From Inconstantimicrobium porci (GTDB lineage Bacteria; Bacillota; Clostridia; Clostridiales; Clostridiaceae): 64,000 bases of DNA. Shown here one piece after another: positions 1 through 8,070 of the stretch (positions within the stretch are counted from its first letter, which is position 1; each line of letters begins with the position of its first letter). Position numbers and translations under genes: made by a program. Under the pieces are notes generated by a model. That model searched no databases and had not been told where the DNA came from. It worked only from the letters and a program-made list of their open reading frames with translations. The stretch lies in NCBI RefSeq assembly GCF_009696465.1, contig NZ_VULX01000001.1, positions 124,001 to 188,000 of the forward strand, read 5' to 3'.

Positions 1-5
1 TAGAG

Positions 6-50
6 AAAAAGAGAAGGAACTCAGCTAAAGACTGAGTTCCTTCTCTTTTT
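6..50. terminator. Bidirectional intrinsic terminator
   Basis: A perfect 19-bp inverted repeat (6-24 with 32-50, 7-nt loop) begins with an A-run and ends with a T-run, so it can terminate transcription in both directions. It closes whatever gene lies left of the window and may also stop the leftward transcript from the gene at 244-1623. Confidence 0.85.
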
Positions 51-55
51 CAATG

Positions 56-175
56 CCAAGTGCCAGATGCCAAATGAAGGAGGCCATTCCACGAGGCTGA
101 AGCTTGTGAAATAGCTTAACTATTAATGGAGGGTAAAACCTCCAAGCCTCCTGTGAAATTGCTGAACGCAATTCC
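56..175. repeat. Dispersed structured intergenic element, copy 1
   Basis: No gene is visible in this stretch. It holds several small hairpins, including a GGAGG/CCTCC pair near 133-150 and a stem with the loop TGAAC flanked by ATTGC and GCAAT near 157-177. The same arrangement (an AATGGA..GGT..CCTCCAA segment followed by ATTGC-TGAAC-GCAAT) recurs at about 22321-22375, so this is a member of a dispersed repeat family. Function unknown. Confidence 0.5.
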
Positions 176-243
176 ACATAAACTCATGTTCAAGATTTGT
201 GGTTGCTTAGGTTTTGTTAATTTTACTATTTTGATTTAATATA

Positions 244-1623
244 TTATTTTATGAGTTCATCAACGCCAATTAGTTGATGGTTTGTTTGCTTAAAGGCTTT
301 CATGATATTCTTAACAGGTGTATTATCTTCATAAGTGTAATCAACATAGCCGTTTTCATCTATATCTGAAAGCTTGATGAATTTAAACTCTTTATATGGA
401 TGAACAAAAACACTAGCTAATGAAAATGTTGAATCTTTTAAGATGTCTTTAGTTACTGCTTCACCATGTTCATCTTTTACGTAGCCAATTGGTGCAGGTA
501 CGTAAAGAGATTTATCTGTTTTAATTGGATTGGCATTCCAGTATCCTGAGTAAGGCTCATACATAATTGAAAAATAGTTTTCAAGAACTTTCTGCTGTTT
601 TCTTACAGCATGGTAATGAGGACTTTCAAAGAATTTAACTGGTATATTTAAAGTGTTTGCTGTATTTAAGGCATTCTCAGCAATTGCTCTGACATCACTT
701 TCTTTAGTATTAATTCTCCATGTCATTTCACTTCCTACAGCACTTACTGTATCACCGTTCTGGTGAGTATATCCATGAAGTCCTATAGTGGCACCTCTGT
801 AAATTAAATGATCAAGAGTGCTGATGAATTCATAATTGCTGAATGTATCGTTTGTCAGCAGGTTATTATCTACATTCTTACCTGGATTCTTGTATCTAGG
901 TATCCAGGTAACATTGTACTTACTACCTATAGAATAAAGATAATCTCCTAGTATTCTGAACTTTTCAAAGTTAGTGTCTTCTTCCTGACCGCTGCCGGCA
1001 GAAACATCTTCAAATCTTATAAGAGCAACTTTTGCAGTTTCATTTGACGACTTAGCAGGTGCACTTATATTTTTATGATCAGTAAACATATAAATTTTCT
1101 TTTCTTTTAAGTCCCAGTGAGTTCTAAGGTTCAGCATGTCTGCAATATCGTTTATTGAAATATACTGAGTATTGTTTATAGTAATGCTTTTTCCACGAAG
1201 TTTGTGTTCAGTGTCATTGATAATAAATGATTGCTTTTCTAAATCAACATGAGCATTACCACATTTAAAACTACTGTTTCCTGTGGATTTTACATCTAGA
1301 TTCATTGCTTTTAATACTTTTTCAGGATTTACATAATATCTAAGGTTTAATTTATAGATGTCATCTGAGATGTTTAATTCCTTACCATTATAAACAATGT
1401 GGATGCTGTTTTCCTTTTGTGCTGTCATATTAACAGGCTTATAAGTGATTTTTTTCTCTGGCAGTGCAGTTTTGTTTTCGACCACATTGTTTTTTGTAAC
1501 AATATGAGTAACTGCACTTTGTCTTAATACTATTATTTTGCCAACTACAAATACTAAGAATGCAGCAATAAGTATAAGCAGTGTTTTTAATATTTTTGAT
1601 AAGATACTTTTACTCTTTTTCAA
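244..1623 (-). CDS. Exported DUF2334 polysaccharide deacetylase-like protein
   Basis: 459 residues. An N-terminal membrane anchor or uncleaved signal (residues about 10-33) is followed by a segment at roughly 70-180 resembling the copper amine oxidase N-terminal-like domain (the NTQYISINDIADML stretch is typical), which in clostridia often sits on extracellular proteins as a presumed wall-binding module. The C-terminal half (about 195-455) looks like DUF2334, a relative of polysaccharide deacetylases: RFEDV near its start (putative metal Asp), LHGYTHQ and ESPHYHA. The start is TTG, supported by an AGGGGG ribosome binding site and the lack of a nearer ATG. It lies downstream of a two-component system on the same strand, which may control it. 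Substrate unknown; deacetylation of a surface glycan is an inference from the family. Confidence 0.75.
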   Translation of the reverse strand: MKKSKSILSKILKTLLILIAAFLVFVVGKIIVLRQSAVTHIVTKNNVVENKTALPEKKITYKPVNMTAQKENSIHIVYNGKELNISDDIYKLNLRYYVNPEKVLKAMNLDVKSTGNSSFKCGNAHVDLEKQSFIINDTEHKLRGKSITINNTQYISINDIADMLNLRTHWDLKEKKIYMFTDHKNISAPAKSSNETAKVALIRFEDVSAGSGQEEDTNFEKFRILGDYLYSIGSKYNVTWIPRYKNPGKNVDNNLLTNDTFSNYEFISTLDHLIYRGATIGLHGYTHQNGDTVSAVGSEMTWRINTKESDVRAIAENALNTANTLNIPVKFFESPHYHAVRKQQKVLENYFSIMYEPYSGYWNANPIKTDKSLYVPAPIGYVKDEHGEAVTKDILKDSTFSLASVFVHPYKEFKFIKLSDIDENGYVDYTYEDNTPVKNIMKAFKQTNHQLIGVDELIK

Positions 1624-1676
1624 AATTGAGTCCCCCTAAGTTAGAATATTTAACTGATATCAGTTATTTTGTTATT

Positions 1677-1765
1677 AGATTAGAGAGAAAAGAAAATAGC
1701 ATGAAACTCCCCTACTCATATCTCTGCTCTCAGATCTCTAATCTTTTATAGTTCAGTTTTGCTAA
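1677..1765. repeat. Palindromic intergenic element, copy A
   Basis: A perfect 10-bp inverted repeat (1677-1686 with 1735-1744) encloses an ATGAAACTCC segment. A related, larger element with matching outer arms, the same ATGAAACTCC core and a similar right flank (TTTATAGTT.AG) lies at about 12773-12955. It sits between the histidine kinase gene and the DUF2334 gene and may act as a partial terminator or processing site. Confidence 0.5.
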
Positions 1766-1804
1766 TAGATTTACCTATTGAAGTATATTGTTTTAAAATA
1801 CCGT

Positions 1805-3334
1805 CTATTTTTCTTCTGTGTATTTATTTAATGAGAAGTAGAATAGTACTCCGTCTTTTGTGTTCATTACTCCGAAAACGCTTCTATGTTGTGTAAGAAT
1901 TGTTTTGACTATAGAAAGACCAAGACCGTTGCTTCCTTGTGCACGGCTTCTTGCTTTATCAACTCTGTAAAATTGTACCCATATTTTTTCAAGATCTTCA
2001 GTTTTTATGTGTGTGCCAGTATTTTCTATTGAAAAGACAACTGTATTATCTTTTTCAGATAAAGACACATTTACATGTTCATTTTCAGGGCTGTATTTAA
2101 TTGCGTTTGTCACAAAGTTTTCAATAACACTTTCTATTTTGAAACTGTCACCAATAACCATTTCTGATTCTTCTGAAATGTTATTTAAGATGAAAGATAA
2201 GTGTAAATTGTGTTTTTCGAAACTGTTTTTATGCTTCATCAGAATATTTGAGATTAGTTCCCGAATATTAAATGGTGCCATTTTAAAAGTCATATTTTCA
2301 GCTTCAAGTTTTGAGAGTTCAAGCATATCCATTATAAGTTTATTCATTTTATTTGCTTCATCTATAATTGTATCAAGGTATAAATCACGGTTTTCGCCTT
2401 CAACTATATTATCCTTTAAGCCTTCTGCATAGCCTTCAATTATTCCAAGTGGAGTCTTAAGTTCATGTGAGGCTCCTGCTATAAATTCTTTTCTCATTTT
2501 TTCAAGTTTACGTTCACGTTCGATATCTTTTGTAAGTTTTTCGTTTTTTGCACGTAACTCTGAAAGTGCAGATGAAAGATTAGCAGAAAGGATATTGATG
2601 CTTTTTCCTAATGTGCCTATTTCATCTTCTCTGTCTTCCTGACATTTAGAAGAAAAGTCAAGCTGGGACATTTTCTTAGCCTTATTGGTAATTTTTATAA
2701 GAGGCTTCGATACCATATTTGAATAGATTAAGCTTAGCACAAGACAGAAGAATAAAAGGAATATAAATACGTAGAAATAAAACTGTTTAATAATGGAGCT
2801 TGCTTCATTAATAGTCTGGAAAGAGCTGAGAGCCATTATTACAGAATCATTTTTGCTATATAGCGAAAATGGTGCGATACAGACGATATGTTTTAAGCTG
2901 GTATCCCTGTCCTCCATAATTGTGCAGAATGGTTTGTCAGAATTCTGCAGTGAAGGTATAAAATTTTCATCACTGCTTAAGTTTCTGAAAATATTAGCAA
3001 GTATAGTTATATTTTTTTTCTGCCATTCTGAGTTCTTATCAAGTACATACTTTATTTCTCCCTCAGGTGTAAGTATGCCTAACTTTGCTACATTTGATGA
3101 TTCAAACTGAGCAATTGCATTGTACAGGCTTTCATCACTACTTATGTTGTAGGAAGTTTCCTGCATGAATTTTGATAAGTTGTTCATAAGTGTGTTCTTT
3201 TTTCTGTTTGCATAAAATGTATCAAAGTATAGTATTTGAAAAATCATTGAGAATGAGAAAAATACTATAAATAAGGTGAATGTAATTAAAAAGAGCTTTT
3301 TAGAGATTGATTTTTTGCATGAATCAAGTTCCAT
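1805..3334 (-). CDS. Membrane sensor histidine kinase (VanS/WalK-like layout)
   Basis: 509 residues: TM1 about 13-36, an extracytoplasmic sensor region about 37-183, TM2 about 184-206, HAMP about 207-260, then HisKA with the H-box ASHELKTPLG (phospho-accepting His290), and a HATPase domain with an N-box (ENFVTNAIKYSPE) and a G-rich box (GSNGLGLSIV). All catalytic boxes are present, so the kinase should be active. It begins immediately after the stop codon of the response regulator gene with no intervening base, so the two are almost certainly co-translated partners. The ligand is unknown. The exported deacetylase-like gene downstream suggests an envelope signal, but that is inference. Confidence 0.93.
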   Translation of the reverse strand: MELDSCKKSISKKLFLITFTLFIVFFSFSMIFQILYFDTFYANRKKNTLMNNLSKFMQETSYNISSDESLYNAIAQFESSNVAKLGILTPEGEIKYVLDKNSEWQKKNITILANIFRNLSSDENFIPSLQNSDKPFCTIMEDRDTSLKHIVCIAPFSLYSKNDSVIMALSSFQTINEASSIIKQFYFYVFIFLLFFCLVLSLIYSNMVSKPLIKITNKAKKMSQLDFSSKCQEDREDEIGTLGKSINILSANLSSALSELRAKNEKLTKDIERERKLEKMRKEFIAGASHELKTPLGIIEGYAEGLKDNIVEGENRDLYLDTIIDEANKMNKLIMDMLELSKLEAENMTFKMAPFNIRELISNILMKHKNSFEKHNLHLSFILNNISEESEMVIGDSFKIESVIENFVTNAIKYSPENEHVNVSLSEKDNTVVFSIENTGTHIKTEDLEKIWVQFYRVDKARSRAQGSNGLGLSIVKTILTQHRSVFGVMNTKDGVLFYFSLNKYTEEK

Positions 3335-4006
3335 TTATTTCACCTCAAGTTTATATCCACTGCCACGTACAGTTGCTATATAATTAGCTTTATCCTTTAA
3401 CTTTTCACGAAGTCTCTTAATGTTAGTATCAACAGTTCTAATGTCGCCAAAGTAATCCATGCCCCATACGTTATCTAGTATTTTATCTCTTGTAAGAGCA
3501 ATACCTTTATTTTCTATTAAATATAGAAGAAGTTCAAATTCCTTTGGAGATAAATTTATAACATCATCATAAACTTTAACTTCATGAGAAAGCTTGTTTA
3601 CAGTAAGTCCGTTTAAATCAATAAGTGCAGAGTCCTTCTCTGTCACAGTCCTTTTTAATAATGCCTTTATTTTTGCAATTAGTACTTTTGGACTAAAAGG
3701 CTTAGTTACGTAGTCATCTATGCCTAAGTCATAACCGTGAAGCTTATCTTCTTCTTCTGATTTTGCTGTAAGCATTATTATTGGTGTTGATGTTTTACTT
3801 CTTATAAATTCTGCGACTTCAAAACCATCCATTTTGGGCATCATGACGTCAAGAATCGCAAGAGTTATATTATTAGATGAAAAGAGGTTAACTGCTTCTT
3901 CGCCATCTTTTGCTTCGACAACATTATAGTTTTCCCGTAAAAGATAATCTCTTAAAAGTATTCTGATCCTTATTTCATCTTCTGCTATTAAAATCGTCTC
4001 TTTCAT
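3335..4006 (-). CDS. OmpR-family response regulator
   Basis: 223 residues. The receiver domain (1-120) has the acidic pocket at 9-11, phospho-acceptor Asp53 in LDVMMPKMD, Thr80 and Lys102 in TKPF. The C-terminal winged-helix DNA-binding domain (about 130-220) has the usual SPKEFELLLYLIEN and VRGSGYKL segments. First gene of the minus-strand two-component operon; AAGGAG lies 8-9 nt before its ATG. Cytoplasmic transcription factor phosphorylated by the adjacent kinase. Targets are not visible; autoregulation and control of the downstream DUF2334 gene are plausible. Confidence 0.95.
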   Translation of the reverse strand: MKETILIAEDEIRIRILLRDYLLRENYNVVEAKDGEEAVNLFSSNNITLAILDVMMPKMDGFEVAEFIRSKTSTPIIMLTAKSEEEDKLHGYDLGIDDYVTKPFSPKVLIAKIKALLKRTVTEKDSALIDLNGLTVNKLSHEVKVYDDVINLSPKEFELLLYLIENKGIALTRDKILDNVWGMDYFGDIRTVDTNIKRLREKLKDKANYIATVRGSGYKLEVK

Positions 4007-4068
4007 TACCTAACAACTCCTTTCGATTTGTTTATATTATATTACAAAAACGAAGTATAATAAATATG

Positions 4069-4096
4069 TTGAAATTGTTTATCATTATATTATACA
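4069..4096 (+). promoter_or_regulatory. Candidate promoter for the M16 peptidase-recX operon
   Basis: TTGAAA at 4069-4074, a 16-nt spacer and TATACA at 4091-4096. The -10 is only a moderate match, but it lies correctly in the divergent region, about 35 nt upstream of the chosen peptidase start. Confidence 0.35.
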
Positions 4097-4130
4097 ATTG
4101 AGGTTAGATATAAAGAATGGGAGAAATTTA

Positions 4131-5384
4131 ATGATAGACATAAGATTTGATAATAAAGAATTTGATTTAAAAAATGGACTTAAATTAATAACAGTTAAAA
4201 AAGATACAGAACTGTTTTCAATAGATATAGGAATAAAAATCGGGGCATACTATGAAAATGATAAAAACAGAGGTATTTCTCATTTTATAGAACATATGCT
4301 TTTTAAAGGTACAAAGAAGAGAAATAATGAACAATTAAATAAGGAGCTTGAATTTTTAGGTGGAGAATACAATGCTTATACTAATTATAACACTACAGTA
4401 TTTAATGTAAGTTGTCTTAAGGAGGAATGTAGAAATGCAGTTGAACTTTTAGGTGACATGGTAATGAATTCTGTATTTGACGAAGAGGAAATGAAAAGAG
4501 AAAAGGGTGTTGTAATTTCTGAAATAAGAAGTGCGAGAGATGATGTTGCTGAATTTAGTGCCAATCAGGCATTTAACTACGCATTTGAGAGAAGCCCTTT
4601 AAGGTATGAGGTTGCAGGTTTTGAAGACATAGTATCAGGTTTTACAAGGGATGAACTTTTAGAATACTATAAGAATAATTATACTCCTGATAATACAGTT
4701 ATTACTGTTGTGTCACCATTTGATCATAGAACAGTATATAATATGATCAGTGATGAATTTTCACAGTGGACTGGTACATGCAGTATTGATAGAAGTATAA
4801 TAAGAGAAGATAATAAAAATGAGGAATTTGTTTCTTGTAGAAAAGATATAGAACAGAGTACAATAACAATAATATATTCATTTATTGACCTTGATAAAGA
4901 AGATGAACTTGCACTTAAAATACTTAACCATCAGCTTGGTGAAAGTGCTAACTCTATATTGTTCAGAGAACTTAGAGAAAAACGTGGTCTTGTATATGAT
5001 ATTTATACTGACCTTGACTTATGTCACAATGCAAAGACTTTATGTATCTATACAGCAACTCATGACAGCAAGGTGGAAGAAGCTAAGGATGCCATCTTTA
5101 AATGTATTGAAGAGGTGAAAAATGAGAAGATTATATTTAATGAAAGAACTCTTGAACTTATGAAAAAAGTTCATAAGACGTCAGTGATATCAACATTTGA
5201 AGATGGTAGTGATCTTGGGAATTACATCCTTACTCAGAATCTTGAAGGACAGAATATCTATGAATTTTTAGAGGATATGAACAAACTTGAAAGGTTGGAC
5301 AGTGCTGATATATATAAAGTGGCAAGAAAAATATTAAATAAACCTACAGTATACATGTTAAGAGGATCTGATACAGATGAGTAA
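4131..5384 (+). CDS. M16 family zinc metallopeptidase
   Basis: 417 residues from the ATG at 4131, which has GGGAG 7 nt upstream; an in-frame TTG at 4098 would add 11 residues but lacks a ribosome binding site. The inverted zinc motif HFIEH (His51, Glu54, His55) and the distal Glu131 76 residues later are all present, so this is predicted to be a catalytically competent M16 subunit, unlike the inactive partner subunits of the family. Length matches the single-chain (about 420 aa) bacterial processing-peptidase-like group. The last 8 bp overlap recX, so the two are translationally coupled. Substrate unknown; probably cytoplasmic since no signal peptide is seen. Confidence 0.88.
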   Translation: MIDIRFDNKEFDLKNGLKLITVKKDTELFSIDIGIKIGAYYENDKNRGISHFIEHMLFKGTKKRNNEQLNKELEFLGGEYNAYTNYNTTVFNVSCLKEECRNAVELLGDMVMNSVFDEEEMKREKGVVISEIRSARDDVAEFSANQAFNYAFERSPLRYEVAGFEDIVSGFTRDELLEYYKNNYTPDNTVITVVSPFDHRTVYNMISDEFSQWTGTCSIDRSIIREDNKNEEFVSCRKDIEQSTITIIYSFIDLDKEDELALKILNHQLGESANSILFRELREKRGLVYDIYTDLDLCHNAKTLCIYTATHDSKVEEAKDAIFKCIEEVKNEKIIFNERTLELMKKVHKTSVISTFEDGSDLGNYILTQNLEGQNIYEFLEDMNKLERLDSADIYKVARKILNKPTVYMLRGSDTDE

Positions 5385-6015
5385 AATTACAAAGATAGAA
5401 ATTCAAAAAAGGAATAAGAACAGGGTTAATGTATATATAGACGAAGAATTTTCATTTGCATGTGATATGGAACTTGTATATAAATTTGGATTAAATAAGG
5501 ATTCCGTGATTAATATGGATGAATTAAGGGAAGTATTAAAAGAGGAAGAATATATTTCATGTAAAAACTCTGCACTAAGAGTTCTTGAAAAGACATATAA
5601 AACTGAAAAAGAGATAGTTAAAAAACTCAAGGACAAGGAGTATAGTGAAGAGGCTATATCAAGAACGCTGGAATTTCTGACAAAGTATGATTTTATCAAT
5701 GATAATCGTTATGCATCAATGTTTGCTAGAGACAAGGTTAAGACTCAGGGTAAGAACAACATAAAATACAAGCTTATTCAAAAAGGGGTAAGTGAGGATA
5801 TAATTATGGATGTCTTAGGAAGTCTTAGCGATGATGATGAATATGATACTGCGTTGAATTTATGTACAAAGAAGTACAATATTCTTCTAAAAAGCAACAG
5901 TGACAAAAATGTTGTTAAACAGAAATTGTTTAGATTTATGTTATCAAAGGGATACGACTATAATTTGTGCAATAAAATAGTTAAGAAAGTATTAAATATA
6001 GATATTTGGGAGTAA
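5377..6015 (+). CDS. recX: Recombination regulatory protein RecX
   Basis: 212 residues, within the usual length of Firmicute RecX. Helical three-helix repeats are visible: ALRVLEKTYKTEKEIVKKL, then a module around FINDNRYASMFARDKV and GKNNIKYKLIQKGV, which are signature RecX segments. The family binds RecA filaments and modulates recombination and SOS. The start overlaps the end of the M16 peptidase gene by 8 bp; the following gene begins only 6 nt after its stop. No recA is in the window. Confidence 0.88.
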   Translation: MSKITKIEIQKRNKNRVNVYIDEEFSFACDMELVYKFGLNKDSVINMDELREVLKEEEYISCKNSALRVLEKTYKTEKEIVKKLKDKEYSEEAISRTLEFLTKYDFINDNRYASMFARDKVKTQGKNNIKYKLIQKGVSEDIIMDVLGSLSDDDEYDTALNLCTKKYNILLKSNSDKNVVKQKLFRFMLSKGYDYNLCNKIVKKVLNIDIWE

Positions 6016-6021
6016 GAAAAT

Positions 6022-7191
6022 ATGTCTGGTAAATTCAATAGTATTGATTTGCTTCTTGTAATAATTTTTATGCTGCCTATAGTACTTGGTTTTGTGAACA
6101 AGTTTAATTCGTATGACAGTAAGCAGGAAGTTTATGGTTTTGAAAAAAATATTATTCTGCTGATAGCAGGCATTACATGTCTGTTTTGGGCAGACAGGGG
6201 AACAGTAATCAATCAAGTGATGGATGCTTTAAGAAAAAATTCCGTTCTAGCTTCATTTGCTGACAGTTTTCCTAAGTTATTTTTCTTTTTAGTTTTCTTT
6301 ATAGTCTTGGCTATATTATATTATACGCTTAAGCTTATAGTTTACGCAGTTAATAATGTGGTGATTTTTCCACTACTTGATGGTGTTGACAGTTTTTCAA
6401 GGAGAAGATGTTCACTGCTTGGAAGTGTTCTTGGGGCGCTTTTCTCTATTCCTAAATCAATTATATATATTATAATTGTTTGTTTTGTTCTTAGTTTTAT
6501 GCCATTTAAAATAGGTAATTTATCAGTTAGCGACAGCAATATATATAACATGGTACAGAAAAAGGCTATAGATCCTATTAAGAATTCAAGCATAGTATCA
6601 CAGCTACCAAGGCTGCTTAACAACTCTTTAAAGATAAAAGTAGTTAATGAAGATAATAATAGCCATTCGCAAAACTCAGATGATGCTGTGCCAGGTAATG
6701 GCCGTAATGTCATTGTTTATTACAACGGAGTGACTTTAGATCAGGGAATAAAAAGCAATGATGAAATTAACAGTAAGGCTGCGCAGATTACAGCAGGAAA
6801 GTCTGACAGCAGGAGCAAAGCTCTTGCAATATATAAATGGATTGGCAGCAACATAACTTATGATGATAATAAGGCAAGCTCTGTACTTAGTGGGCAGTCT
6901 GTGAAAAATTCTGGTGCGATACCAGCATTTAATGAAAAGAAGGGAATATGTTTTGATTATGCCTGCCTTTTCGTTGCAATGTGCAGAAGCCAGGGCTTAA
7001 AGGTAAGAGTAATAACAGGTGAAGGATTTAATGGATACCAGTGGGTAAGCCATGCGTGGAATCAGGTATATTTACCTGAAGCTGGAGAATGGATAAATGT
7101 TGATCCAACATTTGCAGTAGCAGGAAACTACTTTGATAATAAGAACTTCTACAGAGATCATAAACAGAAGCAGGTTGCAGGGCAATGGTAA
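6022..7191 (+). CDS. Membrane protein with C-terminal transglutaminase-like domain
   Basis: 389 residues. About four membrane segments (roughly 9-28, 43-60, 86-112, 135-160) with a CvpA-like topology precede a linker and a transglutaminase-like core at about 250-370. The papain-type triad is visible as Cys310 (KKGICFDYA), His344 (VSHAWNQ) and Asp361 (NVDPTF). In bacteria such domains are usually cysteine proteases or amidases rather than crosslinkers. The catalytic domain follows the fourth TM and is probably extracytoplasmic, though orientation is inferred. Third gene of the M16-recX transcription unit; it ends before a bidirectional terminator. Substrate unknown. Confidence 0.75.
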   Translation: MSGKFNSIDLLLVIIFMLPIVLGFVNKFNSYDSKQEVYGFEKNIILLIAGITCLFWADRGTVINQVMDALRKNSVLASFADSFPKLFFFLVFFIVLAILYYTLKLIVYAVNNVVIFPLLDGVDSFSRRRCSLLGSVLGALFSIPKSIIYIIIVCFVLSFMPFKIGNLSVSDSNIYNMVQKKAIDPIKNSSIVSQLPRLLNNSLKIKVVNEDNNSHSQNSDDAVPGNGRNVIVYYNGVTLDQGIKSNDEINSKAAQITAGKSDSRSKALAIYKWIGSNITYDDNKASSVLSGQSVKNSGAIPAFNEKKGICFDYACLFVAMCRSQGLKVRVITGEGFNGYQWVSHAWNQVYLPEAGEWINVDPTFAVAGNYFDNKNFYRDHKQKQVAGQW

Positions 7192-7255
7192 TACTAAAAT
7201 TAAATTTACACTCTAAAATTTAGAATTTAATCAAAATATTTTTCGTAATCAAAAA

Positions 7256-7300
7256 ATAAGCTCAGTTTTAAGAAAATATTTCTTGAATCTGAGCTTTTTC
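7256..7300. terminator. Bidirectional terminator between convergent genes
   Basis: AAGCTCAG (7258-7265) pairs with CTGAGCTT (7289-7296), with a further inner stem around AAGAAA/TTTCTT, flanked by an A-run on the left and a T-run on the right. It separates the rightward transglutaminase gene from the leftward TPR gene. Confidence 0.8.
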
Positions 7301-7312
7301 ATATACTATATA

Positions 7313-7660
7313 TTATTCTAAGCGCTTGATTATCAGGTTGATTGCTTTTTCGCAGTCTGTATCTGAATTGTTTAGTGCCCATGATAGATTGAAGTATCTT
7401 AGTGCTGATTTATAATCATCAATTTGAAGATAGCAGTATGCAAGATTAAAAAAGTATTTTGAATCCTGTGAGAGTTTCAGCGCCTCTCTTAAAATGAGTA
7501 TTGCTTCCTTAAAATTCTGTTGCTTTATTAGGCAGACTGCTAGATTATAATATGAACTTGAAGTGTTTTCATTTTGTTCTATTGCCTTTTTATATAGTTT
7601 TATAGCTTTTGCATAATTTTGATTGCTATATTGTTCATTTCCTTCAGAAAAAAAATTCAT
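7313..7660 (-). CDS. Small TPR-repeat protein
   Basis: 115 residues made almost entirely of about three tetratricopeptide repeats (YSNQNYAKAIKLYKKAIE, YYNLAVCLIKQQNFKEAI, FFNLAYCYLQIDDYKSAL). These are all-helical protein-protein interaction scaffolds; no catalytic domain or signal is present. It is a monocistronic leftward gene with AGGAGG before its ATG. Partner unknown. Confidence 0.8.
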   Translation of the reverse strand: MNFFSEGNEQYSNQNYAKAIKLYKKAIEQNENTSSSYYNLAVCLIKQQNFKEAILILREALKLSQDSKYFFNLAYCYLQIDDYKSALRYFNLSWALNNSDTDCEKAINLIIKRLE

Positions 7661-8070
7661 AATACCTCCTTATATTTGTCCAGGGTATCATTTATACTAT
7701 TTTTATTTTATCAAAAGACCTATTTTTGCTTAATAAATAATACTTAATTAAAAGCATTTTATAATGAGGTTTTATATTTATCGTATTATGTAAAAACATT
7801 GATAGGGTTTTGGTACAATTTCTTCGTTTATAGTAAATAAATGTATATACAACACCCTGAATAAGTAAAAAATATATTATGTAGTAATTATTGACAATAA
7901 AAAGGGTGTGTATACTTGATAATATATTAAAAAATATTTAAAATATGCTAGATTATATATGCAAAAATAGAATATAATAGTCTTATAATTTAATGGTTTA
8001 AAGGGCTTATTTTTATATATTTGCAAGAAAAGACTTTAGACCACTTAAAATAAACAAGGGGGAAAAATTG
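7661..8070. other. 410-bp intergenic region between divergent genes
   Basis: No gene is supported. The region is very A+T rich. An imperfect dyad pairs GTATATACAACACCCT (about 7841-7858) with AGGGTGTGTATAC (about 7903-7915), and TTGACA at 7891 lies between the arms, suggesting an operator around a promoter for the downstream activase-like gene. A -10 with ideal spacing is not obvious: TATACT follows TTGACA by only 14 nt. Confidence 0.35.
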
